Assembly: GCF_015352455.1 (NCBI RefSeq)
Contig: NZ_JADKPN010000002.1
Coordinates: 62,001-126,000, forward strand
Origin: Nocardioides islandensis
GTDB taxonomy: Bacteria; Actinomycetota; Actinomycetes; Propionibacteriales; Nocardioidaceae
Length of the DNA stretch: 64,000 bases
Direction of reading: 5' to 3'
This document shows, one piece after another, positions 43,180-52,786 of the stretch (the first letter of the stretch is position 1; each line of letters starts with the position of its first letter). A model generated the notes under the pieces. The model had not been told where the DNA came from, did not search any database, and saw only the letters and a program-made list of their open reading frames with translations. The translations under genes were made by a program, and so were the position numbers.

Positions 43180-45729
43180 ATGAGCACGAACAGCACGACC
43201 TCGGACAGGGTGGCGAAGGTCTTCGGCGAGGAGACCCCGCACCCGCGCGGAACCGTATGGCCGGCCAGGGTCGACCAGTACCTCGACGAAGGCCTCGATG
43301 AGCAGGACGTCGACCGGTGGGTCCAGTCCGCGTGCCTGCTGTGCAGCAACGGGTGCGGCGCAGACATCGCGGTCAAGGACGGTCGCATGGTCGGCATCCG
43401 TGGACGAGCGGGCGACACCGTGAGCCACGGACGCCTAGGCCCGAAGGGCCTGTACGGCAGTACCCCATGGGCAGCGTCCCCCGACCGTCTCACCCGTCCC
43501 CTGATCCGGGAGGACGGCCGGCTGGTCGAGACCGACTGGGACACCGCGATGGGCCGCATCGTGGAGGTGAGCAAGAGGCTCCTCGCCGAGAAGGGCCCGT
43601 TGAGTCACGGTTTCTACACCTCGGGCCAGCTGTTCCTGGAGGAGTACTACACCCTCGCCGTGATCGGCAAGGCCGGGCTCGGAACCCCGCACATGGACGG
43701 CAACACCCGCCTGTGCACCGCGACCAGCGCGGCGGCGTTCAAGGAGTCGTTCGGTGCTGACGGCCAGCCCGGGTCCTACACCGACATCGAGCACTGCGAC
43801 GCGATCTTCCTCTACGGCCACAACATGCCGGAGACCCAGACCGTGCTCTGGACCCGGATCCTGGACCGCACGCGCGGGGAGGATCCGCCTCGGATCGTCT
43901 GCGTGGACCCCCGACGCACCGCCGTCGCCGAGGAAGCGACGCGCACCGGGGGCGTCCACCTCGCGCCGCGTGTCGGCACCAACCTGGCGTTGATGAACGG
44001 CCTGGTGCGCGAGCTGTTCATCCACGGCTGGATCGCCAACGACTGGGTCGCCGAGCACACCGTCGGCATCGAGGGCCTGCGCGACATCGTCGACCCGTAC
44101 ACCCCCGAGCACGTCGCCGATATCTGCGGGATCGACGCCGACGACCTGCGCTCCGCCGCCCGCATCTTCGGAGAGAGCGACAACGTGCTCTCCACGGTCC
44201 TCCAGGGCTTCTACCAGTCCCACCAGGCCACCGCATCCTCGGTGGCCGTGCACAACCTCCACCTGCTGCGCGGGATGATCGGGCGTCCCGGCGCCGGGGT
44301 GCTACAGATGAACGGGCAGCCCACCGCCCAGAACAACCGGGAGTGCGGCGCCGACGGGGACCTGCCGGGCTTCCGCAACTGGGACAACCTCGACCACGTC
44401 CGGCAGCTGGCCGACGCGTGGAACGTGGACGTGATGACGATCCCGCACTGGGCGCCTCCCACCCACGCCATGCAGATCATGTCCTACGCCGAGACGGGGT
44501 CGATCGGGTTCTTGTGGATCTCGGCGACCAACCCGGCCGTGTCGATGCCGGAGTCCGCGCGGATCCGCAAGATCCTCGCCGGCGACCAGTGCTTCACCGT
44601 GGTCCAAGACCTGTTCCTCACCGAGACCGCAGAGCTGGCCGACGTCGTCCTGCCGGCAGCCGGGTGGGGTGAGAAGACGGGTTGCTTCACCAACGTCAAC
44701 CGCGTCGTGCATCTCTCCGAGCAGGCGGTCGAGCCACCGGGTGAGGCGCGCAGCGACCTCGACATCTTCCTGATGTACGCCGACGCCATGGGCTTCACCG
44801 ACCGCGACGGTGCCCCCGTCGTCCCGTGGCGCACCCCAGAAGAGGCGTTCGACGCGTGGGCCGCGGTCACCGCCGGCCGCCCCGTCGACTACACCGGACT
44901 GTCCTACGCCAAGCTGCGCGGCCCCTCCGGGATCCCCTGGCCGGTCAACGCCGAGCACCCCGACGGGACCGACCGGCTGTACACCGACGGTGTCTTCCCC
45001 ACCGGCACCGACTACTGCGAGACCTACGGCCACGACCTCATCACCGGCGGCACGGTCAGCGAACAGGAACACCGCGCCATGGCCTCGGCCGGACGCGCAT
45101 TCCTCAAGGGTGCGCCGTACACCCCCGCGCACGAGACACCCAGCGACGAGTACCCCCTGTTGTTCACCACCGGCCGGACCGTCTACCAGTTCCACACCCG
45201 CACCAAGACCGGCCGCGCACGCTCCCTCGACCAGGCGGCACCCGATGCCTGGGTCGAGCTCTCGCCCGCCGACGCCGGTCCGCTCGGCATCGACGAGGGC
45301 GACTGGGTGCGGGTCGAGTCGCCACGGGGGGCGATTCAGGTACGGGCTCGCATCGGGCGCGTCATGCAGGGTGCGGTTTTCGCGCCGTTCCACTACGGAC
45401 ACTGGGACCCCGACGACCTCGCCGACGCCGACCACCGCACCGCGAACGAGCTCACCATGACCGTCTGGGACCCGGTGTCCAAGCAACCGACGTTCAAGAC
45501 CGCCGCCTGCCGCGTCACGCGCCTGCGAGCCGGGGACGGCCCGGCGCCGGCCCCCACCAACACGGCGTCGGCTCCCGCCTCCGGCGCGAACGACGCCGCG
45601 GCCGCGGTGCCGGTGACCGGCGGTGGGTCTGCGACCTCGAGCCGGGTGCTCACCGAGACGCCGCGCTACGCGCTCGACCCCAGCCAGGTCGGGTCCAGCC
45701 ACGTCGAGTCCAGCAGGGAGGACCACTGA
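43180..45729 (+). CDS. Molybdopterin oxidoreductase, assimilatory nitrate reductase-like
   Basis: Bis-MGD enzyme of 849 aa, cytoplasmic. An N-terminal Fe-S motif ACLLCSNGCGADI has three Cys, but the fourth ligand, expected in GRLCxKG, is Gly (GRLGPKG). The molybdenum ligand is probably the Cys in NTRLCTATSAAAF, and the C-terminal molydopterin-binding domain begins at FTTGRTVYQFHTRTKTGR. There is no 2Fe-2S tail and no NADH domain. The C-terminal 60 residues are a low-complexity Ala/Pro/Ser tail. Nearest known class is NasA/NarB. ATG 43180 is used; an upstream ATG at 43147 is possible. First gene of a six-gene operon. Confidence 0.82.
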   Translation: MSTNSTTSDRVAKVFGEETPHPRGTVWPARVDQYLDEGLDEQDVDRWVQSACLLCSNGCGADIAVKDGRMVGIRGRAGDTVSHGRLGPKGLYGSTPWAASPDRLTRPLIREDGRLVETDWDTAMGRIVEVSKRLLAEKGPLSHGFYTSGQLFLEEYYTLAVIGKAGLGTPHMDGNTRLCTATSAAAFKESFGADGQPGSYTDIEHCDAIFLYGHNMPETQTVLWTRILDRTRGEDPPRIVCVDPRRTAVAEEATRTGGVHLAPRVGTNLALMNGLVRELFIHGWIANDWVAEHTVGIEGLRDIVDPYTPEHVADICGIDADDLRSAARIFGESDNVLSTVLQGFYQSHQATASSVAVHNLHLLRGMIGRPGAGVLQMNGQPTAQNNRECGADGDLPGFRNWDNLDHVRQLADAWNVDVMTIPHWAPPTHAMQIMSYAETGSIGFLWISATNPAVSMPESARIRKILAGDQCFTVVQDLFLTETAELADVVLPAAGWGEKTGCFTNVNRVVHLSEQAVEPPGEARSDLDIFLMYADAMGFTDRDGAPVVPWRTPEEAFDAWAAVTAGRPVDYTGLSYAKLRGPSGIPWPVNAEHPDGTDRLYTDGVFPTGTDYCETYGHDLITGGTVSEQEHRAMASAGRAFLKGAPYTPAHETPSDEYPLLFTTGRTVYQFHTRTKTGRARSLDQAAPDAWVELSPADAGPLGIDEGDWVRVESPRGAIQVRARIGRVMQGAVFAPFHYGHWDPDDLADADHRTANELTMTVWDPVSKQPTFKTAACRVTRLRAGDGPAPAPTNTASAPASGANDAAAAVPVTGGGSATSSRVLTETPRYALDPSQVGSSHVESSREDH

Positions 45730-46193
45730 TGCCCCACCTCTCCACCTACGTCGCCCTGGCCGACCACAGCGAGCAGACCCTGGCGGAGTCCCTGAGGGCG
45801 GTGGCCGAGGGTCACGCCCGTCAGGCCGACGTGTTCCACACCTGCCACACCCTGGCCGGGTGGAGCGACCAGCATCGCCAGGACCTGGCACCCGTGGTCG
45901 AGCGGTACGGCGAGCAGGAGGACGTCGACGAGCCCGAGCGCCTGCGCGCGGACGCACTGACCAACACCCGCGAGGGCGAGATCGGGCTGCTGCGTGACCT
46001 TCAGGACCTGCACCTGCTGGCCACCTTGGTGCACAGCACCTGGACCGTGATCGCCCAGGGCGCCCAGGGCCTTCGTGATCACCAGCTGCTCGACGTGGCC
46101 ACCTCCAGCAGGCAGGAGACCACTCGGCAGCTGACCTGGCTGACGACCCGGATGAAGCAGGCTGCTCCGCAAGCATTGATCGTCGCCTCATGA
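45729..46193 (+). CDS. Helical protein, 154 aa, possibly ferritin-like
   Basis: Not firmly recognised. It is almost entirely helical, with four amphipathic segments carrying spaced Glu/His residues (ALADHSEQTLAESLRAVAEGHARQ, DVFHTCHTLAGWSDQHRQDL, LRDLQDLHLLATLVHSTW, LRDHQLLDVATSSRQETTRQ), which fits a four-helix bundle of the ferritin-like or hemerythrin type. Its ATG overlaps the stop of the molybdoenzyme gene (TGATG) and its end overlaps the GH15 gene (ATGA), so it is tightly coupled to both. Confidence 0.6.
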   Translation: MPHLSTYVALADHSEQTLAESLRAVAEGHARQADVFHTCHTLAGWSDQHRQDLAPVVERYGEQEDVDEPERLRADALTNTREGEIGLLRDLQDLHLLATLVHSTWTVIAQGAQGLRDHQLLDVATSSRQETTRQLTWLTTRMKQAAPQALIVAS

Positions 46194-47992
46194 CCCGACG
46201 CTCCACCGGCGACTTGTTGCGACCCGCCCCGCACGTGCTGCGTCAGTACGCGCTGATCGCCGACGGCGAGCGCGGTGCCTTGGTCGGGCCCCGCGGAGAC
46301 ATCGCGTTCCTGTGCGCGCCGAGCTGGCACGACGACGCGGTGTTCTCCAGCCTGCTCGGCGGCCAGGGCGGGTACGGCATCAGCCCGGCGGACGACCGCT
46401 TCGTGTGGGGCGGCTACTACGAGCCGAGCAGCCTGGTCTGGCGCAGCCGCTGGGTTTCGCACCACGCGGTCACCGAGTGCCGCGAGGCCCTGGCGTTTCC
46501 CGGCGACCCCGAGCGGGTCGTCTTGCTGCGACGCATCGACGCCACGCGTGGCGTGGCACACGTGCAGGTCGGTCTCGATGTCCGCGCCGAGTTCGGCGCC
46601 CGGACGATGACCGTCGCCCGCAGCGAGGACGGTCACTGGCACGGTCACTCCGGCGACCTGGCCTACCGCTGGACCGGAGCCACCCGCCATGCGCAGCTGC
46701 ACGACGGCCGGCTCGTGCTCGATCTCGTCGTCCCCGCTGGGGAGTCGCGTGACCTCGTCCTGGAGATCTCCCGGACCGCCCTCCCCCGGGAGCCGCCTGA
46801 GCCGGGTCGGTTGTGGGACCGCACGGAGCGAGCATGGCGGCACGGCGTCCCCGAGATGAGCACCTCGGTGACCCCCGGGGAGTCGCAACACTCGTACGCC
46901 GTCCTCCGCGGACTCACCACCAGCGGGGGCGCCATGGTCGCCGCGGCCACCACCTCGCTGCCCGAGCGCGCCGACCAGGGACGCAACTACGACTACCGCT
47001 ACGCCTGGATCCGCGACCAGTGCTATGCCGGACAGGCCGCAGCCGCCATCGGGGAACACACCTTGCTCGACGGGGCCGTCCGGTTCGTGTCCGAACGGGT
47101 CCTGGCCGACGGGCCGGACCTGCGACCGGCGTACACCATCTCCGGCGGCCGGGTGCCGGACCAGCACGACGTCACGCTGCCGGGTTACCCCGGCGCGGCC
47201 GTGCGGACCGGCAACTGGGTCAACAACCAGTTCCAGCTCGACGCCCTGGGCGAGGCCCTCCTGCTCCTGGCGGCTGCCGACGACCTCGGACGACTCGACG
47301 ACGATGGTCGCCGAGCGGTCGCGACCCTGGTCGACGCGATCGCCAAGCGTCACGACGAACCTGACGCCGGCATCTGGGAGATCGACAACCGCCGCTGGGC
47401 ACACTCCCGCCTCATGTGTGCCGCCGGTCTGCGCGCCGCCGCCGCAGCTCCCTCCGGCCGATCGGAGAATGCGGAGCAGTGGCGCCGGCAGGCCGACGAG
47501 CTGGTCGCGTCGGTGGACCGCGACTGCCTCCACCCCACCGGTCGATGGCAGCGGTCCCCCGACGACTCCGCGGTCGACGCTGCCCTGCTCCTGCCCGGGA
47601 TCCGTGGCGCGGTCGTTGCCGAGGACCCGCGCAACCGCGCCAGCGTCTCCGCGGTCCTGGAGGAGCTGACCGACGACGGGTACGTCTACCGGTTCCGCCA
47701 CGATCCCGAACGGCCCCTCCACGAGAGCGAAGGAGCGTTCGTCCTCTGTGGGTTCCTGATGTCGATGGCGCAGCTGAACCTCGGCAGGCGGGAGGAGGCC
47801 GTGCGCTGGTTCGAACGCAACCGCGCCGCCATGGGACCACCCGGACTCTTCGCAGAGGAGTACGACGTCGTGCAACGCCAGCTGCGCGGCAACCTCCCCC
47901 AGGCCTTCGTCCACGCGTTGCTCCTCGAGAGCGCCCACCGACTCGGGCGAGCAGGCGTCGGTTCGACGGGATTCCAGGCCCGTGCCAGGTGA
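46190..47992 (+). CDS. Glycoside hydrolase family 15 (glucoamylase/trehalase-like)
   Basis: Cytoplasmic enzyme of 600 aa without a signal peptide. An N-terminal beta-sandwich (about residues 1-240) is followed by the (alpha/alpha)6 barrel with NYDYRYAWIRDQCYA (about 265), GNWVNNQFQLDALGE, the WEIDNRRWAHSRLM segment and the catalytic C-terminal GLFAEEYDVVQRQLRGNLPQAFVHALLL. Actinobacterial members often hydrolyse trehalose or alpha-glucans. Its start overlaps the 154-aa gene and the SDR gene follows after 52 bases. Confidence 0.92.
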   Translation: MTRRSTGDLLRPAPHVLRQYALIADGERGALVGPRGDIAFLCAPSWHDDAVFSSLLGGQGGYGISPADDRFVWGGYYEPSSLVWRSRWVSHHAVTECREALAFPGDPERVVLLRRIDATRGVAHVQVGLDVRAEFGARTMTVARSEDGHWHGHSGDLAYRWTGATRHAQLHDGRLVLDLVVPAGESRDLVLEISRTALPREPPEPGRLWDRTERAWRHGVPEMSTSVTPGESQHSYAVLRGLTTSGGAMVAAATTSLPERADQGRNYDYRYAWIRDQCYAGQAAAAIGEHTLLDGAVRFVSERVLADGPDLRPAYTISGGRVPDQHDVTLPGYPGAAVRTGNWVNNQFQLDALGEALLLLAAADDLGRLDDDGRRAVATLVDAIAKRHDEPDAGIWEIDNRRWAHSRLMCAAGLRAAAAAPSGRSENAEQWRRQADELVASVDRDCLHPTGRWQRSPDDSAVDAALLLPGIRGAVVAEDPRNRASVSAVLEELTDDGYVYRFRHDPERPLHESEGAFVLCGFLMSMAQLNLGRREEAVRWFERNRAAMGPPGLFAEEYDVVQRQLRGNLPQAFVHALLLESAHRLGRAGVGSTGFQARAR

Positions 47993-48044
47993 CCGGTCGT
48001 GAGCGACCGCCACACACCAGATCGCAGCAGAGAAAGGACACCTG

Positions 48045-49055
48045 ATGAGCGTCAAGAAGAGTCCCCGCGTCGTCGTCATCACCGGAGCGTCCGGTGGCAT
48101 CGGACGGGCCAGCGCCCGGCTGTTCGCCCAGCAGGGTGACCACGTCGCGCTCCTCGCCCGAGGCAGCGCCGGCTTGGAGGCGGCCGCCCGGGAGCTCCGC
48201 GACCTCGGCGGGGACGCCCTGGCGATCAGCGTCGACACTGCCGACCATGAGGCGCTCGACCGCGCTGCCGACCAGGTCGAGGCCGAGCTCGGCCCCATCG
48301 ACGTGTGGGTCAACGACGCCTTCACCTCGGTGTTCGCCCGCTTCGTCGACATCGAACCCGAGGAGTTCCGCCGCGTCACCGAGGTGACCTACCTCGGATT
48401 CGTCAACGGCACCCGCAGCGCCCTGCGGCACATGCTGCCTCGCGACAGCGGCGTGATCGTGCAGGTCGGCTCTGCCCTCGCCCACCGCGGGATCCCGCTC
48501 CAGTCGGCCTACTGCGGTGCCAAGCACGCCATGTGGGGATTTCACGAGTCCCTGTTGACCGAGCTGCGCCACGACCACAGCAACGTGCAGCTCACGTCCG
48601 TGGCGATGCCGGCCGTCAACACCCCGCAGTTCAGCTGGGTGCTCTCCAAGCTTCCCCACCAGGCGCAACCCGTTCCACCGATCTACCAGCCCGAGGTCGC
48701 CGCTCGCAGCGTCCTGTACGCCGCCGCTCACCCCGAACGACGGGCCTACTGGGTCGGCGCGGCCACCGTCGGCACGATCATCGGCAACCGGCTGGCCGGC
48801 GGTCTCCTGGACCGGTACCTGGGTCGGACCGGGTTCGCCTCCCAGCAGACCGACGACCCGAAGCCGCCCGACCAGCCCTCGAACCTCTTCGAACCAGCCG
48901 ACGACGACCACGACTTCGGCGCCCACGGCCTCTTCGACACCCGGGCCTCTCGACACTCCCCCCAGGCCTGGGCCTCGCGGCACCGCCGCGTGCTGGCCAG
49001 CGCGGCCGCAACCGCTGCCGTCGCGGGTGGCCTCCGAGCAGTCAGGCAGCGCTGA
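48045..49055 (+). CDS. SDR oxidoreductase with C-terminal extension
   Basis: Short-chain dehydrogenase of 336 aa. The classical core (about 1-250) has VITGASGGIGRASARLFA, a WVNDAF segment in place of NNAG, Ser in VQVGSALAHRG and catalytic YCGAK. About 85 residues follow, with a TVGTIIGNRLAGGLLDRYL helix, an acidic disordered stretch and a hydrophobic terminal helix that may tether it to the membrane. A GAAAGGA ribosome site precedes the ATG. Its stop overlaps the start of the next gene (TGATG). Substrate unknown. Confidence 0.85.
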   Translation: MSVKKSPRVVVITGASGGIGRASARLFAQQGDHVALLARGSAGLEAAARELRDLGGDALAISVDTADHEALDRAADQVEAELGPIDVWVNDAFTSVFARFVDIEPEEFRRVTEVTYLGFVNGTRSALRHMLPRDSGVIVQVGSALAHRGIPLQSAYCGAKHAMWGFHESLLTELRHDHSNVQLTSVAMPAVNTPQFSWVLSKLPHQAQPVPPIYQPEVAARSVLYAAAHPERRAYWVGAATVGTIIGNRLAGGLLDRYLGRTGFASQQTDDPKPPDQPSNLFEPADDDHDFGAHGLFDTRASRHSPQAWASRHRRVLASAAATAAVAGGLRAVRQR

Positions 49056-49501
49056 TGCGCACGGTCGACGCGGCCCGTCTGGGCCTGGGTCTGGCCCTGC
49101 TGGTCCGGCCAGACCTACCTCAGGATGCCCTCGCGACGCGCACGTTGGGACAAGGGAGCGGACCGATCACCGACTCCGTGGCGCGTCGGGTCATCCAGGC
49201 CCTCGGCGCACGGTACGTCGTGCAGGGTCTCGCCGGTGCCGTCCTGCGGTCGCGCTGGGTGCCCGCCGCCGACGCGACCGTCGACCTGGTCCATGCGGCC
49301 TCCATGCTCGCCGTCGCCCACCTCGTCCCGGAGCACAGGCGCCTGGCGACCACCAGCGCCGCCGCAGCACTCCTGTTCGTCGTCGCCGACCTGCGGGCAA
49401 CCACTCACGTCATGCCCAGGGTCCACGTCGTGGGAACGCCTCCGCGTCCGCGGGACCTGGCCCGATGGGCGGCCGCGACGAACCGCCAGCAACCGACCTG
49501 A
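49055..49501 (+). CDS. Membrane-associated hypothetical protein, 148 aa
   Basis: Not recognised. Three or four hydrophobic segments (residues about 5-18, 60-75, 82-98, 105-122) and basic ends suggest a small integral membrane protein. Its start codon overlaps the SDR stop, so it belongs to the same operon. Similar-looking small proteins commonly accompany this SDR type in actinobacteria, but I cannot name a family. Confidence 0.6.
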   Translation: MRTVDAARLGLGLALLVRPDLPQDALATRTLGQGSGPITDSVARRVIQALGARYVVQGLAGAVLRSRWVPAADATVDLVHAASMLAVAHLVPEHRRLATTSAAAALLFVVADLRATTHVMPRVHVVGTPPRPRDLARWAAATNRQQPT

Positions 49502-49510
49502 GGAGAGATC

Positions 49511-49804
49511 GTGACAGACAACGTGACCCGTCGACACCGAAGCCACCTGGTGCGGCCCCGCTGGGTCTGGGGCGGTCTCGTCATCGCCCTCCTCGGCGTC
49601 TGCCTGCTCGGATGGGGCATCGCCATCTTGTCGGGGGCGCAGTCCATTGCCGGCGCTGTGCTGCTGCTGGTGGGCGCGGCCGCCAGCGTCGGCGGCGGCA
49701 TCAGGTTCGACGGCCGCACCCACCTCGCCGTCGGAGAGGAGATGCGCGAGGTTCGCGAGGGCGACGTCCACGAGGGCATCGGGCCCGGCGACACGTTGAG
49801 CTGA
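49511..49804 (+). CDS. Small two-helix membrane protein, 97 aa
   Basis: A basic N-terminus (VTRRHRSHLVRPR), two adjacent membrane helices (about residues 20-37 and 44-64) and an acidic soluble tail rich in Glu and Asp. GAGGAGAG lies just upstream of the ATG. Last gene of the rightward operon, ending 11 bases before the convergent enolase-superfamily gene. No family recognised. Confidence 0.65.
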   Translation: MTDNVTRRHRSHLVRPRWVWGGLVIALLGVCLLGWGIAILSGAQSIAGAVLLLVGAAASVGGGIRFDGRTHLAVGEEMREVREGDVHEGIGPGDTLS

Positions 49805-49814
49805 GCCGGCTGTC

Positions 49815-50918
49815 TCAGCCCACGCGGTAGGCGGCCACGTCACTGCTACGCAGGGTCAGCCCGTTCCCCGGGGCGTCGGGGTCCGGTCGGATCGAGCCGC
49901 CAGTGGGGTCGAGGGTGCCGTCGAAGAACATCGACTCGATGCGGACGTGGTCGTGGAACCATTCCAGGTGCCGCAGGTTGGGAACGGCTGCGGCGGCGTG
50001 GACGTGAAGGTGCGGCGCGCAGTGGCCGGAGACCTCCAGCCCGAACGACGCCGCGACCGCGGCGACCCGGAGCCACTCGCTGACGCCGCCGCAGCGGGAC
50101 GCGTCGGCCTGGAGGCAGTCCACCGCACCAGATGCGCACATGCGACGGAAGTAGTACAGGTCCTGTCCGTACTCACCTGCGGTGACGTCGGGTGAGACGG
50201 CGTCGCGGATCTCCCGGAGCCCGGCCAGGTCGTCGGAGGAGACCGGTTCCTCGAACCACGCGACTCCGTGTTCGGCGGCGGCTGCCATCACGCGGATCGC
50301 CTGTTTGCGGCCGTAGCCGCCGTTGGCGTCGACGAACAACTCGGCCGTCTCGCCGATGACTCCGCGGGCTTGACCGATCCTGTCGAGGTCCCGGGCGGTG
50401 TCGGCCCCCCACGACTCGCCGATCTTGATCTTGACCCGCGGAATCTGCTGCTCCACCGCCCAGTGGGTCAACTGGTCTCTCAGCTGTGCCTCGTCGTAGC
50501 TGGTGAAGCCACCACTGCCGTAGACGGGGACCTGGTCGCGCACGGCTCCCAGGAGCCGGTGCAGGGGCTGTTCGAGCAGGCGGGCCTTGAGGTCCCACAG
50601 CGCCACGTCGACCGCGGAGATGGCATAGCCGACCACACCGACGCGACCGGCGTTGCGCACGGCCTTCACCATGGCGTCGAGGCAGCCGCCGACGTCCATG
50701 GCCTCGCGACCGACCACGAGGGGTGCCAGCTGGTCGCTCACCACGGTCGCACAGGCCCGGGGGCCGTAGGTCCAGCCGATGCCGGTCGTCTCTCCGGACC
50801 TCACGGTCACCAGAACCATCGTGGTGGCATCCCAGCCGAGGGTCCCGTCGGCCTCTGGTGCGTCGGTGGGCACCTCGTAGGCCGAGACGTCGAGCGAGGT
50901 GATCGGTGCGTCGGTCAC
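49815..50918 (-). CDS. Enolase-superfamily (mandelate racemase subgroup) enzyme
   Basis: Enzyme of 367 aa, capping domain plus barrel. Acid/base Lys pair in RVKIKIGES, metal ligands in LFVDANGGY, WFEEPVSSDD and TAGEYGQD, and a catalytic His in VSGHCAPHLHVHA. This set fits a sugar-acid dehydratase or epimerase, but the substrate cannot be told. It differs from the L-fuconate dehydratase at 7940. GTG 50918 follows the TPP-enzyme stop by two bases. Last gene of the leftward operon. Confidence 0.85.
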   Translation of the reverse strand: MTDAPITSLDVSAYEVPTDAPEADGTLGWDATTMVLVTVRSGETTGIGWTYGPRACATVVSDQLAPLVVGREAMDVGGCLDAMVKAVRNAGRVGVVGYAISAVDVALWDLKARLLEQPLHRLLGAVRDQVPVYGSGGFTSYDEAQLRDQLTHWAVEQQIPRVKIKIGESWGADTARDLDRIGQARGVIGETAELFVDANGGYGRKQAIRVMAAAAEHGVAWFEEPVSSDDLAGLREIRDAVSPDVTAGEYGQDLYYFRRMCASGAVDCLQADASRCGGVSEWLRVAAVAASFGLEVSGHCAPHLHVHAAAAVPNLRHLEWFHDHVRIESMFFDGTLDPTGGSIRPDPDAPGNGLTLRSSDVAAYRVG

Positions 50919-50920
50919 GG

Positions 50921-52714
50921 TCAGTCGCTCGAGTGCGGGAGGAACTCTTGGGCCTTGGTCTTCAGGCCCTCCTTGATGATCCCCCAGCGGTTCTCGTCGC
51001 CCTTGAGCATGGCCTCGGCGGCATCCTTCATCTGCTCGAAGGTGGCGTGGGGTGGGATCGGGGGCACGTCGGGGTCGGTGTGGAAGTCGATGACCGTCGG
51101 CCGGTCGGCGGCCAGGGCCCGCTCCCACGCCGGCGCGACGTCGTCGGGGCTGGTGACCGTGATCGCCTGGAGGCCCAGGCTGGAAGCGAAAGCCGCGAAG
51201 TCGACGTCCGGCAGGATCTGGGACTCGGCGAACTTCGGGGAGCCCTCCATCGCCCGCATCTCCCAGGTGACCTGGTTGAGGTCGTTGTTGTGCAGGACCG
51301 CGATCACCAGTCGTGGGTCCTCCCATTGATGCCAGTAGTGCTTGACCGTGATCAGCTCGGCCATGCCGTTCATCTGCATCGCGCCGTCCCCTGCGAACAC
51401 GATCACCGGCCGCTCGGGGCAGCCGAACTTGGCCCCGATGCCGTAGGGGACGCCCGGGCCCATGGTGGCGAGGTTTCCCGACAGCGATCCGCGCATGTCG
51501 CCGCGGAACTTCAGCTGTCGGGCGTACCAGTTGGCCGACGACCCGGAGTCCGCGGTGACGATGGCATTGTCGGGCAGCCGCGAGGAGAGCTCGTAGAACA
51601 ACCGCATGGGGTTGACCGGATCGGCCGTGACCATGGCCTCGGCATCCATCACCTCCCACCAGCGCCTCACCTTGGACTCGATGACCTCGCGCCAGGATCG
51701 GTCGTCCTTGCGGGTCAGGTGCGGGATCAGGGCGCGGAGCGTCGCTGCGGCGTCGCCGACGAGGTTGATCTCGTAGGGGTACCGCATCCCGATGTACTTG
51801 GCATCGACGTCGATCTGGACCGCCCGCGCCTGGTCGAGCTCCGGCATGAACTGGGTATAGGGGAAGCTGGAACCGACGGTGAGCAGGGTGTCGCAGCCCA
51901 TCATCATCTCGTAGCTCGGCCGGGTCCCCAGCAGGCCGATCGAGCCGGTCACGTAGGGGAGATCGTCGGCGAGCACGTCCTTGCCGAGCAGGGCCTTCGC
52001 GACGCCGGCGCCGAGGAGCTCGGCGACCTCGGCGAGCTCCGCCCGGGCGCCTCGGGCTCCGGAACCGGCGAGGATGGCGACCTTGCTGCCGGCGTTGAGC
52101 AGGTCCGCGGCCCGGACGATGGCGGCGTCGTCCGGAAGCGGGGTGGGCCATTCGACACCCATGCTGGAGGGCACCATCTTGAACGCGTGGCCGGGGGCTG
52201 AGTACTCCAGCTCCTGCACGTCGGAAGGGATGATGATGGCGGTGGGGGCCCGCTCGGCCACCGCGATCCGGATGGCGCGGTCCAGCACGTTGGGCAGCTG
52301 TTCGGGCACGGTGACCATCTGCACGTACTCACTGGCCACGTCCTTGAACAGCGAGAGCAGGTCGACCTCCTGCTGGTAGGACCCGCCCATCGCCGACCGG
52401 CTGGTCTGCCCGACGATCGCGACGACCGGGACGTGGTCCAGCTTGGCGTCGTAGAGGCCGTTGAGCAGGTGGATGGCTCCGGGACCGGAGGTGGCCATGC
52501 ACACGCCGACGCGGCCGGTGAACTTCGCGTACCCGACCGCCTCGAACGCGCTCATCTCCTCGTGGCGGGACTGGACGAACATCGGGTCGTCGCCGGCGCG
52601 GGCCCACGCGGCCAGGATGCCGTTGATGCCGTCGCCGGGGAAGGCGAACACCTTGTCCACGCCCCAGTCGCGCAGACGCTCGAGCAGGTAGTCCGCCACG
52701 TTCTTCGAGGACAT
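50921..52714 (-). CDS. TPP-dependent enzyme, pyruvate oxidase / acetolactate synthase-like
   Basis: Thiamine-diphosphate enzyme of 597 aa with three domains: N-terminal pyrimidine-binding (FAFPGDGINGI, catalytic Glu in SRHEEMSAFEAVGYA), a central FAD/Rossmann-like domain (ILAGSGARGAR, GSIGLLGTRPSYEMM) and C-terminal pyrophosphate-binding (GDGAMQMNGMAELI to HNNDLNQ). Closest in pattern to PoxB-type pyruvate:quinone oxidases, common in actinobacterial stress clusters. No obvious membrane-binding C-terminal helix. A 72-base gap separates it from the GMC gene upstream. Confidence 0.85.
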   Translation of the reverse strand: MSSKNVADYLLERLRDWGVDKVFAFPGDGINGILAAWARAGDDPMFVQSRHEEMSAFEAVGYAKFTGRVGVCMATSGPGAIHLLNGLYDAKLDHVPVVAIVGQTSRSAMGGSYQQEVDLLSLFKDVASEYVQMVTVPEQLPNVLDRAIRIAVAERAPTAIIIPSDVQELEYSAPGHAFKMVPSSMGVEWPTPLPDDAAIVRAADLLNAGSKVAILAGSGARGARAELAEVAELLGAGVAKALLGKDVLADDLPYVTGSIGLLGTRPSYEMMMGCDTLLTVGSSFPYTQFMPELDQARAVQIDVDAKYIGMRYPYEINLVGDAAATLRALIPHLTRKDDRSWREVIESKVRRWWEVMDAEAMVTADPVNPMRLFYELSSRLPDNAIVTADSGSSANWYARQLKFRGDMRGSLSGNLATMGPGVPYGIGAKFGCPERPVIVFAGDGAMQMNGMAELITVKHYWHQWEDPRLVIAVLHNNDLNQVTWEMRAMEGSPKFAESQILPDVDFAAFASSLGLQAITVTSPDDVAPAWERALAADRPTVIDFHTDPDVPPIPPHATFEQMKDAAEAMLKGDENRWGIIKEGLKTKAQEFLPHSSD

Positions 52715-52786
52715 GGGTCTTCTCCTTGGGGTTGTCCGAGCACCGGTCGGGTGGCCGCTGCGGGTCTGTTGGGAGCGCTGAGGCGG

